Below are positions 24,011-36,511 of a stretch of DNA of 64,000 bases, one piece after another. Position 1 is the stretch's first letter, and each line of letters starts with the position of its first letter. The notes below the pieces were generated by a model that did not search any database, was not told the origin of the DNA, and saw nothing but the letters and a program-made list of their open reading frames with translations. The position numbers and the translations under genes were made by a program. Source of the stretch: Purshia tridentata (lineage: Eukaryota; Streptophyta; Magnoliopsida; Rosales; Rosaceae); the NCBI GenBank assembly GCA_003254885.1, contig QANT01008341.1, positions 1-64,000 of the forward strand, written 5' to 3'.

Positions 24011-24820
24011 GCTGTGTATATATGTGAACCAAATTTGCAGGAGCTCCCTTGTACCGCAATTCTTTATGGTCCAATGGAGATACTTTTCACTCATTGATGC
24101 AGTTGTGATCATCGTATTGAACTATGAGACCTCCTTTTTTTTTTTTTTACCAATTCATAGGGTTTTCACATGAAGCTTTTGTGCAGTTTCCTTTCTTTTG
24201 ATCTGAAGTTTGGGATTTTTGTCTGTATCGTTGTAGCTGATTTTGCAAATGTGAATACACAAGCGGGTAATTTGTTCATAAACTATCAGCCCGAAAAAGA
24301 AATGTTCATAAACTATAATTGATTTTTTATAATTCAAAAGTTCAACACTCTTCCCTCAGATTGAAGATGAAAATTTTATCATTGTTGTTGTTTTGAGGTG
24401 ATGAAAATTAGTATTAATTAGTTATATTATTTGGTTTAATCTACAAGAATCAGCTTTCAACTTTTCTGTGGCCAGATTGACACCACCCACAACAGTACTT
24501 CTCCCTCCCTCCTTTGAAAACAAAAAACAAATAAACTAATTACAAATTTACAATTGTAATTTCTGGTAAAACTATTTAAAAGGCAAACTTCATATTATTT
24601 TTTATTTTAAAAAAAATAAGAAAAACAAAAAATGATAAAGTGACTCAAAAGAAGACATAAATCTTGTCCGTGGACGCATGCTTTAATCCTTAAAAGCGGG
24701 GTGGTCAACGTCAACCGAACCAATGGCAGTTTCGTACGGAGAGAGGGTCCCACCTTACCCATCCATTTTCGTCAAAAGTTTCAAACGAGAAGGAAACGGG
24801 TCAGCACGTACAAAAGCCCG
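24011..24820. other. Intergenic sequence between the APD and GT90 genes
   Basis: AT-rich, with a T-run near 24136-24149 and an A-rich stretch near 24600. No gene recognised. The last ~150 bases become GC-richer, as for a promoter or leader. Confidence 0.45.
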
Positions 24821-24828
24821 CCACGTGG
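24821..24828. promoter_or_regulatory. Palindromic G-box (CCACGTGG) before the GT90 gene
   Basis: It lies about 120 bases upstream of the chosen ATG and immediately before an upstream ATG at about 24834. It could be a promoter element or part of the 5' UTR, depending on the unknown transcription start. Confidence 0.35.
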
Positions 24829-24949
24829 CCACCATGGTTGTGGAGACAAAAATCTTGGAGCTGAGCTCCGACTGTTACAAATTTACAAGGCAACCCAGCA
24901 AACCAAAACTCACACAGAGAATGCAGCAAACCTCATCCTTCGCCACCAC

Positions 24950-25051
24950 ATGGGAATCGCTCCGAGACCCACCGCTCGCTCTCCCTCTTACATCTTCCCC
25001 TCCCTCATCGCCTTGTCCACCTTCTCTCTCCTCCTGCTCCTCTACAAGGTC

Positions 25052-25085
<34 letters not shown>

Positions 25086-28024
25086 GCATTACTTTTCTTC
25101 CTTTCCTTTTTTCTTTTTGTTGGGTGTAAATTTTTTTGGGGCATTTTGTCGAACAGGTGGAGGACTTCGCCGCGCAGACGAAGACAGTGGCGGGGCACAA
25201 CCTAGAGCCGACGCCGTGGCACCTCTTCCCGCCAAAGAGCTTCACCCAAGAGACCCTCAAGGAACGAGCCTACAAGCTCATCCACTGCTCCTACATCGTC
25301 TGCCGCTACACTAACAACGATGTCCCCGAACGACGCCGTCCGCCTCTCTCCGCCGCCGCCAAAGCTGTTCCACAATGCCCCGAGTTCTTCCGCTGGATCC
25401 ACCACGATCTGGAGCCCTGGGCCCGGACCCGGATATCCGAGGCTCATCTCAAGGAGGCCAAGGAATACGCTGCGTTTCGGGTGGTGATTGTTGGCGGGAA
25501 GCTGTATGTGGATTTGTACTATGCTTGTGTGCAGAGCCGAGCCATGTTTACGATTTGGGGTTTGTTGCAGCTCCTTAAGAGGTACCCTGGTAAAGTTCCT
25601 GATGTGGATATCATGTTTGATTGTATGGACAAGCCCTCTATAAACCGGACTGAACACGCCTCCATGCCGCTGCCGCTTTTCCGCTACTGTACGAATAAGG
25701 ATCACTTTGATATCCCATTTCCCGATTGGTCTTTCTGGGGTTGGTAAGAATCATCAGTCTCTAATTGTCTTCTAAAATTATAGTTTCATTTTGGTAATAA
25801 TGGTTTATATGCATTGTCAATGGGAAAGAACCTACCTTTATTTTAGGCAATAGTAGATTAGTGCAATTTGCAGGTGTGTTTGCATTTATCTGGGATTCAA
25901 ATGCCTGGTTATGATTTTATTTGTGCTGATTGTCTTTATAGTTTATGATTATTGCACAGGCCAGAGCTAAATATAAATCCCTGGGATGAGGAGTTCCGGG
26001 ATATCAAACGGGGTTCTCAGCAAAGAAGTTGGAGGAAGAAGGAGCCTTTCGCATATTGGAAAGGAAACCCAGATGTTGCTTCCCCTCTCCGTACAGAGTT
26101 ACTTACCTGTAACGACACTAGGCTTTGGAGAACGCAGATTATGCGTCAGGTTGAGTAAAAATTACAATGTGATCCTTCTTCAACTTAATTCTGAAAGTGA
26201 TAGGCCTAAGACAGACCTGACATTATGTTTCTGATGTACATTATAGGATTGGGGAGCAGAAGCAAGAGCTGGTTATGAGCAGTCCAAACTATCTAATCAG
26301 TGTAATCATCGGTAAGTACAGTTTCCAAAAGTGATATCCTATCATCATATTCTCATTGATAGTCTGACTGGTTAGCTAAGAAGATGTAGCTTGGTCAGTT
26401 TTTAGTATAAGAGATTGTCACACAGTTCATCTGTTGCTTCTGCTTTGTTGTATTTGGAGAGCTTTTCTTTTGCTTTTCTCTATCTAGTACAGTTCTCTGT
26501 AAGATTGTATCTATGAAAATGATGCAGTGTGAAGTTTATAGATTTGAATTACTGAATCTTCCATGCACGGGCAGCCTCTTAACCTTTGAAAGAGGACATG
26601 GCAATCTCTACTGCATGTGTTCATTTTATCTAACTCGACCTTCACTATTGCAGCCATCCATAAAATTGTTTCCTCCTGTTCCTTCTTGGCTGATGAATAA
26701 CTGTTATGCTATTATTAACCAATTGGCATGTGGCTTTAATCCTGTAGCTTCACAAATTATTTTCTCTTTCCGTAGGTATAAAATCTATGCTGAAGGCTAT
26801 GCTTGGTCCGTGAGCTTGAAATATATTATATCATGTGGTTCTCTTGCGCTGATAATAACCCCGCAATATGAGGATTTCTTCAGCCGTGGTCTCATTCCCA
26901 AGAATAATTATTGGCCCATTTCCCCTAATGATTTATGCCCCTCCATACTGAATGCTGTTAACTGGGCTCATGGACACCTAAACGAGGTATGCTTCACTTG
27001 TTAGTAATATTTTCCATTTTCTGTTATTGATTTTACTTTGTTAAACATTATTAGTAATACTATTAGCTCTGGTACATAAATCAATTGGTCATGCAAAATT
27101 GTGGGGGAAGAGAAGAAAGAACTATGTGAGTTTTGAAATTTGACATTTGACCCAAGGCCGGGTACTGGCATGGCCCAGCCTGAGCCATAGTCAGGCGGGT
27201 TTTGGCCTAGCAGTAGTGGCTCGACCTGCTACTCTGCAGAGGCCGACCTGTCATACCTGACGTTCTATTTTTTTTGTTTTATATTTTATACAATTGTATC
27301 ATGTTTTGTAACTGTAAGTCTTATATTATGTAAGAGATTAAGATTAAAGGCAAAATTAAGTAATTAATAAACTAACAAAATTTCTCTAAAAAATGGATAA
27401 AAGTCATAAATAGAAAAAAGGTCAGGCCCATGGAACCCTTTAAATAACACAATTTTGAGACCATTAGATGCACTCACTTCTAACGGTTAGGATTAAGCCT
27501 GATTAGGGTGCTTGACAATTTCACAAAAAAATAAATTTTAGCAGGCCCATTTTCAGCCATTTAGGTGACTTTCAAACTCGAAATGCTCTGTAATACTTTG
27601 CATTATTATGTTACAGTTCAGTTTTTTCCCCCTCTCTGCATCTAACTTCTTCTTTTTTCATAATATTCCAATGGCTGAACAGGCTCAGGCTGTAGGAAAA
27701 AGAGGGCAGGATTTTATGGAAAACCTAAACATGGATCGGATCTATGATTACATGTTTCACCTCATCACAGAGTACTCGAAACTGCAGGACTTTAAGCCGG
27801 TCCGCCCAACTTCTGCTCTGGAAGTATGTACAGAATCCCTGCTTTGTCTTGCTGATGACCTGAAGCAGAAGCAATTTCTTCAAAAGTCAGCTACATCCCC
27901 TTCTCCTTACCCACCTTGCACTCTCCAGTCTGCTGATAGTAAACTGATCAACAGTTGGATGCAGAACAAAAAGGAAACAATTAAGGATGTGTTAGATATG
28001 AATCCAAAACCACAGACACAATGA
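24950..28024 (+). CDS. GT90 / CAP10-domain (Rumi-like, DUF821) Golgi glycosyltransferase
   Basis: Six exons: 24950-25048, 25157-25743, 25960-26149, 26247-26311, 26776-26986 and 27683-28024, encoding 497 aa. Exon 1 (33 aa) is a type II signal anchor (YIFPSLIALSTFSLLLLLYK), placing the catalytic domain in the Golgi lumen. The CAP10/GT90 core has FPDWSFWGWPELN, WRTQ, and the nucleotide-sugar region HRYKIYAEGYAWSVS followed by CGSLALI and YEDFFSRGLIP. Animal relatives (Rumi/POGLUT) are O-glucosyl or O-xylosyltransferases and fungal CAP10 is a xylosyltransferase; the plant acceptor is not known to me, though a cell-wall polysaccharide or protein is likely. A long (CT)n run follows the first donor. 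I recall an Arabidopsis DUF821 homologue (At1g07220) next to the S18 and SMXL6 genes, which fits this neighbourhood. Confidence 0.87.
25055..25084. repeat. (CT)n microsatellite in GT90 intron 1
   Basis: About 15 CT units start six bases after the GT donor of exon 1. Likely length-polymorphic. Confidence 0.9.
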
Positions 28025-28285
28025 AAACTAGGATGCTATTATAATTTATAAATTACAATTTTGTACGGTCTTAGATTTCCCTGAAGTAGGGTTTATTTTT
28101 GAAAGAAAATACATAGTGTAGGTCTAATAGGTATGTGTACAATATAATACGAAATGACAAATACAGGTCCAAAACTTGACAATATCTATTCAATTAATAT
28201 ATATTTTGAAGAAAATAGCTAATAAAAGTAATAATTGTTGTCAAGGAAATAGCCAGCTTTTATCTTGTTTTTAAGGTTTTGTAAT
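28025..28285. other. GT90 3' flank, AT-rich
   Basis: Presumed 3' UTR and downstream sequence. Nothing else recognised. Confidence 0.4.
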
Positions 28286-28379
28286 AAAAGATGATTTTAG
28301 CACTCTAAGAAGGCTTTAGGCACTCCTCTACACTTGCATATGATAAAGTTTGTTTTTGGAGTGCCAAAATCATCTCTTT
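28286..28379. repeat. Foldback inverted repeat (MITE or hairpin), 94 bp
   Basis: The left arm (AAAAGATGATTTTAGCACTC) and the right arm, read on the opposite strand (AAAGAGATGATTTTGGCACTCC), pair imperfectly over more than 20 bases around a loop of about 45 bases. There is no coding content. It is compatible with a tiny MITE or a hairpin-forming transcript. Confidence 0.65.
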
Positions 28380-29501
28380 AATTTGTAGCAGCCATAATTA
28401 AAGGGAATAGTTTTGAACTTGTGATCCTGACATATATGAGGCTAAGAAAAAGGGGTTGAAAGCCATGGAAGTGAGAGAAAGAAAATGAAGAAGATGCATG
28501 ACTCGAACAATTGAACACATTTTTTATTATTATTATAGGTAAATGAAGGAATATCAATTTTTGTTTGTGTCTGTTGAGTTTATCCGTATATAACATAAAT
28601 AATAACACGATGATGGCTTTGTGCTTAACACGATGATTGATGAAGGCTTGTGTGGAAGGCAGTCATGGCTCCCCCATCGGTTTCCCTTTCCCATTCCCAT
28701 GCACGCATGGCCCTAAATAATTAATATTATCTTCTTCCCTTCAAATAATAATTAAAGCAAAAAATCAAAAAGAACAGCTACATCTTTACAAAGCTATGGC
28801 CATTTCATTCCATGAATAAGTTTTTGGGTAACAAATTCTTACATTTATTTTTATGTCTAATATTAGACAGACAAATCACTTATGGCGTAATCCCATTTTA
28901 TCCTTTTATTATATTCATGATTTAGAGAGAAGATTGACGTGCTATTACTTTTTGAATTTATTGCAAACAATTTAAGTATGTAAAAGTACCATTCTTAATT
29001 TGGATTGAAGGATATAAATCATATTCTCAAATAAGAATAAGTTTAAGGAAACAACTCTATTTATCAAATAATTCAAAATAAAATGTTTTTTACCCCAATT
29101 TTTCAACTATTATTTCTCAACTTATATTATATTTATAAATTAGTAACAAAAAATTAAAAAGTTAAATCCCACATATAATAGAATATATTAAAAACCATAC
29201 CCTACTTGCTCTTACGATCTTATCTAATACATAAAATATTGCCGTAAGAAATCTAAAAAAGAAAAGTTGAGTTTTTTTTTTGGAAAATGAAAATTGGAGT
29301 TGCCAAAAATAGATACTGGATAAAAATTTAAGAAGACTAATAGAATAGGGAATTAATTAAGTACTAATAAAAATCCCTAGTCCCAAATTAGATGTTATAT
29401 GTTATTTATTATCTATTTTTTATCTCTTATCTCTCTCTCATTCTCTCACTCTGTTTGTTTCTCGTGATTTGATCTCCAGGCCTTGAATTGGTTTGTTTGT
29501 A
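28380..29501. other. Very AT-rich intergenic region before PDX1
   Basis: No gene or clear repeat. A pyrimidine-rich leader-like stretch (TCTCTTATCTCTCTCTC) lies about 75 bases before the PDX1 ATG. Confidence 0.45.
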
Positions 29502-30437
29502 ATGGCTGACAGCGGAGTAGTGACCGTGTACGGCAAAGGCGACATATACGAGACGACGACGAAGAAGTCCCCGTTCTCCGTGAAAGTGGGCCTGGCCCAA
29601 ATGCTACGTGGCGGCGTCATAATGGACGTCGTCAACGCCGAGCAGGCCCGCATCGCCGAGGAGGCGGGCGCGTGCGCCGTCATGGCTCTGGAGCGCGTCC
29701 CAGCCGACATCAGGGCCCAGGGCGGCGTGGCCCGAATGTCCGACCCGCAACTCATCAAAGAGATCAAGCGGGCCGTCACCATCCCTGTCATGGCCAAGGC
29801 CCGCATCGGCCACTTTGTCGAGGCCCAAATCCTCGAAGCCCTTGGCATCGACTACGTCGACGAGAGCGAGGTCCTCACCGTCGCCGACGAAGACAACCAC
29901 ATCAACAAGCATAATTTCCGGATCCCCTTCGTCTGCGGCTGCCGGAACCTCGGCGAGGCCCTCCGCCGGATCCGAGAAGGCGCCGCCATGATCCGGACCA
30001 AGGGCGAAGCCGGCACCGGAAACATCGTCGAGGCCGTGCGTCACGTGCGGTCCGTCATGGGCGACATTCGGGTCCTCAGGAACATGGACGACGACGAGGT
30101 CTTCACCTTCGCCAAGAAGATCGCGGCGCCGTACGATTTGGTCATGCAGACGAAGCAGCTCGGGAGGCTTCCGGTGGTGCATTTCGCCGCCGGCGGAGTG
30201 GCGACTCCGGCCGACGCCGCGCTCATGATGCAGTTGGGCTGCGATGGGGTGTTCGTGGGCTCGGGGATTTTCAAGAGCGGAGACCCGGCCCGGCGGGCCC
30301 GGGCCATTGTGCAGGCTTCGACCCATTATAGTGATCCGGATGTGCTGGCGGAGGTAAGCTGTGGACTGGGGGAGGCTATGGTTGGGATTAATCTGAATGA
30401 CGACAAGGTTGAGAGGTACGCGTATCGGTCTGAGTGA
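29502..30437 (+). CDS. PDX1: Pyridoxal 5'-phosphate synthase subunit PDX1
   Basis: A single uninterrupted exon of 311 aa. The first ATG after the leader ([11 protein letters not shown]) is taken as the start. PDX1 is the TIM-barrel synthase of the DXP-independent vitamin B6 pathway: it combines ribose 5-phosphate, glyceraldehyde 3-phosphate and ammonia delivered by the glutaminase PDX2 to make PLP in the cytosol. The phosphate-binding and catalytic sequence is intact: [17 protein letters not shown] near the N-terminus; Lys99 in [11 protein letters not shown] and Lys167 in [12 protein letters not shown] match the two active-site lysines (K98 and K166 in Arabidopsis PDX1.3). The gene is far more GC-rich than its neighbours, especially at third codon positions. 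Lack of introns is also known for Arabidopsis PDX1.1 and PDX1.3. It is unrelated in function to its neighbours. Confidence 0.96.
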   Translation: MADSGVVTVYGKGDIYETTTKKSPFSVKVGLAQMLRGGVIMDVVNAEQARIAEEAGACAVMALERVPADIRAQGGVARMSDPQLIKEIKRAVTIPVMAKARIGHFVEAQILEALGIDYVDESEVLTVADEDNHINKHNFRIPFVCGCRNLGEALRRIREGAAMIRTKGEAGTGNIVEAVRHVRSVMGDIRVLRNMDDDEVFTFAKKIAAPYDLVMQTKQLGRLPVVHFAAGGVATPADAALMMQLGCDGVFVGSGIFKSGDPARRARAIVQASTHYSDPDVLAEVSCGLGEAMVGINLNDDKVERYAYRSE

Positions 30438-32690
30438 GTTTTGGAGTTTTGGAGGTACGCGTATCGACAAGGCTATGGTTAGAACAAAATGAAGATGCCC
30501 ATATATAATACCATATTTCTCATTTTTGCTTTGATTCCTTAGCTACAACTACAAGAGTAGTAATTGAATTATACTCTTTGGATTTTACTTTCTTTCTTAT
30601 AGATGATGTAGACAGGATAACAGTATTTTTAGATTCATTGTCAATTGAATTCTCAGCTTCTTTCTATCTCTTACTATATTGCGACATATATTCCTCTCCC
30701 TAGTGTTCTACCTTATAACTTTTAATTCTCTTAATGGTTCAATTCTTACATACTTGACTTGGTATAGAATGATCTTAAGCCATGCAATTGTGAATTCAGG
30801 CTCAAAAGTCTGAGTTGTATGGGAATGTAAGTTTCCTGTTTGAAAGATTACTTCTTTGAATGCTACATGTGAAACACATTTGACTGATTAGAGTAATTAA
30901 AAACTGGGTTTACCGTTAGTTTTGGCTCTCAAATTGTGCAACTGATGCAGTTCAATCTCTATTTCATTACTCATTGGGAGTACTGATAGTGATAGCCACT
31001 GAACCAGTTGTGCATTGAGCTCCTATGTATCTGAGTTTCTTAGGAGCATGTGCTCCATGTTGGAGTCTTGTAAGGCACAGTAAATTGGATAAATTGTTTG
31101 GTATGACCTGTTAATAGCTGCTTAGCCACCAAAAAAAGGGTCATGTTAATGGATATTGGTTATGATGATCTTATTGTCAGTTACCGGGAGAAGTGAAACA
31201 CTTGCTCAAAATCTACATCTTTGCTTCTGTTAGGTACCACAATACTTGTTCAAAGTCTAGATCTTTGCTTTTTCTCAATTCCACGCGATCTTGCCATCGC
31301 TAGTCTGTATTGTTTTACCTGTTTTTTAGGACCCATTCTTGTTGTTATGGTTTGCAAGCATTTAAATTTTAAACTGAGATTCGGATAAACTCCTTGCTTA
31401 TACCCTAAAACATTATTTTATATATATGCTCACTGCCTAGTTGCCATCCTAAGATGACTGATCGTCTTTGTTTTCAGCAGCCATTGAGATGTTCACGTTA
31501 TTATAATGATAAAAGTGTTGTGATTTGTTGATTTAAAATTTATTTTATGCAAGTGGAATTTCCTGATGGCACTGGAAGAAAATTAAAAAATGGGGCATTC
31601 GTAAACTCATTTGTATTACAATTGGTGATAAGCCATTTGGGCCTTACCGACCTAAAAAATATACTTTGGGCCTGAAGTCTCTTTGGGCCTTGGCTGAAGC
31701 TTTGTTCCTTAATCATGAATGAAGGCCCGTACTCGTTATGTTGGATACTTGGATAGTTGGATGTGAATTAAGGCCCTCAATCATCATATTTTCTTGTATT
31801 TCTTTCTTAAAAGTTAAAACACAAACTTGCGTTAAGAAATACATTTAGAGCTGCCTATTTCTGACTACGAAATTGCTGCCAATCATCTATGATTCTATAT
31901 ATGTAGTTGGTAGCCTCATATCCTTATTTATTTTATTTCAAGGGACAAGGGATTTGCTGCAGTCTGTCCAATTAGATTAGTTGAAAAGTGTCTGATTCAT
32001 TTAATAAGGTTGAAAAGTTAGCCAGTTAGTGCTGAATTTTGGAACCAAAAAAAATAATTTGTATGTTCTATTTATGTCATCAGGTGATGAAGGAGACAAA
32101 CCCAGTGATGTCACCACAGAATTGTTGTATATTTTTTTTTTCTAAAAACCATAACTTTCATTTCTATATATAAAATAGAAAGTTACACCAATTAGAGATA
32201 GGAAAGATTTCCTACTATTTTTGGTACTAGTTAAGTTCAATGATTTAATTACGAGTTTACTCATTGAAATTTGAAAGTGGGAGAAAATAAAGCAAAGCTC
32301 AACTTTTCAATCGTACTCATTGCTAAATGCTAATGCTTCCCACTGTGAAGTGTGAACCCATGCAACAACGAGTCTACGAGTAGTGCCACTGTCGTTTCCT
32401 GGATATGAATCGCCGTTGGAACTTGGAGTCATAATAACGCTGTTGTGACTGTGAGTTGACATTTATGCCCCTGCTCCACACCGTCGTCCAAAGAAAAATT
32501 GCCCAAATGGGTCTAAATTTCTATTATTAATGAATCCATATATAAATGGGTCAAATTTCTATTATTAACGAGTAAACTAAAGAGCCAATTTTGCTTACGT
32601 GGGAGATGCTCATGTATCACATGATGTCAGGCCAGATGGAGCTTTGCTGTTTTTTTATTTTATATTATTGCATGGTTTGGTAAATCAGCC
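30438..32690. other. Intergenic region downstream of PDX1
   Basis: The PDX1 3' UTR begins with a partial copy of the gene's last codons (see findings). The rest is AT-rich with no recognisable gene. A cluster of TTTGGGCC motifs occurs at about 31638-31691. Confidence 0.45.
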
Positions 32691-33367
32691 ACGTGCACCT
32701 CGTGATAGAATCTTCTTCAAAGACTTTGTTGCGCGTCTGTCTCTCTCTCTCTCTTTCACAACTGAATGAATTGTTTCTGGTGTCTCGTTTTCCCATTCAA
32801 TTACCCTCTTCCAGCTCAGCATTACAATCATTCATCATTATCATCATAATTCTCAACCTTTTTTTTTTTTTTTGAAAACAAAAATTGAGATTTTTCCATT
32901 ACTTTATCATAGACAAACGCACGTACTTAAAAATGAAAGCTAAACTCATCTTTTAAGAAACAGCTCTACAGCCTCTGCATGCAGGTACATACACCAAACA
33001 TTTTACAATTTTGAATCTCAATTTCTGTAACAATGTTTTTATTTATTTTACATGTGCCAAGATACATAAACTACACCCACATATAACTGGTAGAGAAGTA
33101 GTCAAATTTGTATGTGAATTCTCAATTTTGTTATTTAAAAAATAAAACAATAAAAAATAAGAAAAGGCGCCAAACAAACTGTAGAAAATGATAGAAAAAG
33201 ACTCTTGAGTCGAAACTTCGACTTCATTAGACACTGAATTTTCCAAAACATATGTTAAAACTCAAAAGCAGAGTCGCTTTCCATTCTTCGAAACCTCTCT
33301 CTCTTTATCTAATTCTCTGTATGCCATTTCGGGAAGCTCTGATTTTTCTTCTTCTTCGTGGGCATAG
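32691..33367 (+). promoter_or_regulatory. Probable promoter / 5' UTR region of the first PLC gene
   Basis: Contains a short (CT)n run (near 32733-32753) typical of plant leaders, and an AT-rich stretch (32850-33250) that could be a 5' UTR intron. CT-rich sequence resumes just before the ATG. No splice pair could be fixed. Confidence 0.3.
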
Positions 33368-36300
33368 ATGGGGAGCTACAGGATGTGCGTGTGCTTCACT
33401 CGGAGGTTTCGACTCACGGAGGCCGAGCCGCCGTGGGATGTGAAAGAGGCCTTCAAGAAGTACGCCGAGGGCGGGACCCACATGACCGCCGAGCAGTTGC
33501 GGAGCTTCTTGGTCGAGGTTCAGGCCGAGGGCGGCGCGTCCTCCTCAGACGCCGAGCGGATCGTGGACCAGGTGCTGCAGAAGAGGCACCACATTGCTAA
33601 GTTAATCACCAGGCGCACACTCATCCTCGACGACTTTCACCATTACTTGTTCTCTGCGGAACTCAACCCCCCTATTTCAGATCAGGTATTGTTTTCTCTT
33701 TTCTCGGCTTACTGGGTTTTGTTTGTTTGCTGAGAAAATGAGGAAAATGACAAGAATCGTGTTTTGGAACTTGTATCTGTGAGACTGTTATTCTGTATAT
33801 GCATTTAGTTGAAACTCTGTTTGCTAGCTTGATAGAAGTGTTATACACACCGCTTTTGGTGATATCTGAGACTGCCATAGATAGCTCATAGTCTGGAAAT
33901 GATCATATTCATACTTTGGTATTTGAATTTTTGGGCTAGTTACTTGAATTGATTTCCAAATTTGAGGTTCTGTTTTCTTCCTGAAGTCAACTATTCAGTT
34001 GACTTTAAAGAAGTCTTATGTTAATGAATAAGGCACTTGGTAAATGATACTCAATTTTAGATGTGCACTTTTTTACTGTGATTGAGACAATGTCTAATTC
34101 TGTGGTTTGGATATTTTGTTTCAGGTTCACCAGGATATGACAGCTCCATTGTCCCATTATTACATATATACGGGTCATAACTCATACCTGACCGGAAATC
34201 AACTCAGCAGTGACTGCAGTGTTATTCCAATCATAAAGGCACTCAAGAGAGGTGTAAGAGTGGTGGAGCTTGATATTTGGCCAAATAACACAAAGGATGA
34301 TGTGCATGTTCTTCATGGAAGGTAATTCTAATTATGCCCAAGCTCCAAATTTATCAGATTTTGGCCTCTAATTATGTTCTTAACATCTCTTTATCCTTTA
34401 TGATGGACTCTACAATGAAGCATTCTATTTTCAGACTAGATATTAAAGGGTTACTTTGCCAGGTAGATATTAAATAAATGCCTTGTTTCAACTAATGAGA
34501 TAGATATTCAAAATGTGTTTTGTGAATCTAGGACATTGACAACACCTGTGGAACTTATTAAATGCTTGCAATCAATTAAAGAGCATGCTTTTTCTGCATC
34601 TCCATACCCTGTCATCATAACTCTTGAAGACCACCTTACCCCCAATCTCCAAGATAAAGTAGCACAGGTGATTTTTTATTTATCCTCTTATGACTAATGT
34701 ATCTCATTCTTACTAGAAGCACTATTCAAAGTTACAATCTTATTTTTATTTTCCAGATGGTCACTCAGACATTTGGTGATATGTTGTTTTATCCTGAATC
34801 TGATTCTCTAAAAGAGTTACCTTCACCCGAAGAACTAAAGTATCGAATCATTATTTCTACCAAACCTCCTGAGGAGTATCTTAAGGCAAAAACTGTGGAT
34901 GAAAAGCCAGATAATTTGCTTAAGAGAAAAGATACTGACGAAGATTCATGGGGGCAGGAGCCATCAGTGCTTACTGATGAACATGAAGATGATGATATGG
35001 TGATTATAAGAAATGAATTTACCACATGCTAGCTCCAGTTATTCTTAATGTCGTACCTTTTAGGTGATTAAATTTTACTCCATTGGCTTGCAGAGTGATA
35101 GTGAAACTAGCGAACACAATCAGGATTATGAGGACAACAATGATTGCAAACGTGGATCATTCTCAGCAGGAGCACCTACATACAAACGTCTAATTGCTAT
35201 CCATGCTGGGAAACCCAAGGGTGGTTTAAAGGAGGCACTAAAAGTTGAACTTGACAGAGTTAGACGGCTTAGTTTGAGTGAACAAGGACTTGAAAAGGCT
35301 ACTGAATCTCATGGAACGGATGTTGTGAGGTACTTCTTTATTTTCTCGCACAATGACATGCCAAATGATTCTCTCATATGATATGATGAATTTGGTTGCG
35401 ATCATCTTCTCCTGGTATTTGATCTGCGTTTTCTCACTGACCTTAGAAATTTTAATTCATAGATTTACCCAGAAGAACATTTTAAGGGTGTACCCAAAAG
35501 GCACACGGTTCAACTCTTCCAACTACAAGCCACTTATTGGCTGGATGCATGGCGCTCAAATGGTTGCATTTAATATGCAGGTTGTTAGAACTCTTCTATT
35601 TTTATTTCTCACTCCACCCACCCAGATATTAGCAGAAATCTAACATTTATTTGGTCTAATGGCAGGGATATGGTAGATCTCTTTGGCTGATGCATGGGAT
35701 GTTTAGAGCCAATGGGGGTTGTGGTTATGTTAAAAAGCCTGATTTTGTTATGAATGTGGATTCGGATAATCAGGTTTTTGATCCTAAAGCAAAATTGCCA
35801 GTAAAGAAGACTTTAAAGGTGAGCACATTTTGTATTCATTTTCTCTGGATGCAAAGTTGGAACTTGGAAGTATGCTGATTGCCAAAGCATAGCTGCTTTT
35901 ATCTCCTCTCACTAAGAAGGCTCTTGTTAGATTAATTATGTTTCTTGACAGGTGAAAGTATATATGGGAGATGGATGGCATTTGGATTTCAAACAAACAC
36001 ACTTTGATTTATATTCCCCACCAGATTTCTACACCAGGGTAAGATGGTCTGCTTTGGTAGTATGCTAAAGTATTTGTCTGAGGCATGTTTACTTTCAAAT
36101 GATTTCCTATGTAAACCTACTGAAAAACCTGATAATGTATGCTTTTTAATTACTTGATTAAAATGTGGTGATGTACGCTTCTTAGTGTTTGTACTCACTA
36201 GTTAATCTGTAATGCAGGTTGGCATAGCGGGAGTGCCAGCCGATGAGATAATGAAAAAAACTAAGAAAAAAGAGGACAATTGGACGCCTGTATGGGAAGA

Positions 36301-36511
36301 AGAGTTTACATTTCCATTGACTGTTCCTGAATTGGCTTTGCTTCGAGTTGAGGTTCATGAGTATGACATGTCTGAGAAGGATGACTTTGGTGGCCAAACT
36401 TGTCTGCCAGTTTCTGAGTTGAAACAAGGGATTCGTGCAGTCCCCCTCTTCGACCGTAAAGGAGAGAAATACAACTCAGTGAGGCTTCTGATGCGATTTG
36501 AGTTCATCTGA
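33368..36511 (+). CDS. PLC: Phosphoinositide-specific phospholipase C (first tandem copy)
   Basis: Nine exons: 33368-33685, 34125-34321, 34532-34667, 34757-34999, 35094-35329, 35463-35580, 35666-35818, 35952-36038 and 36218-36511, encoding 593 aa. The layout is that of plant PI-PLC: an N-terminal EF-hand-like region (about 1-105), catalytic X domain (about 107-250), an acidic linker (about 255-300), Y domain (about 345-440) and a C-terminal C2 domain. Catalytic residues are present: His124 in [11 protein letters not shown], Glu154 and Asp156 in VVELDIWP, His170 in VLHGR, and Glu204 in ITLEDH. There is no PH domain, as usual in plants. The enzyme hydrolyses PIP/PIP2 at the plasma membrane in a Ca2+-dependent way. 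Exons 2, 3, 6, 7 and 8 have exactly the same lengths as in the next gene, so the two are tandem duplicates. Confidence 0.95.

Noticed and set aside
26987-27682. Long GT90 intron 5 with GGCCCAGCC / GGCGGG patches as a possible transposon
   Set aside because: No inverted ends or target duplications were found; treated as intron sequence.
29604-30470. Long minus-strand open frame (288 codons) opposite PDX1
   Set aside because: It is the antisense shadow of a GC-rich coding exon. Its composition (His/Asp/Gly/Val-rich) has no domain, while the plus strand is an unambiguous PDX1.
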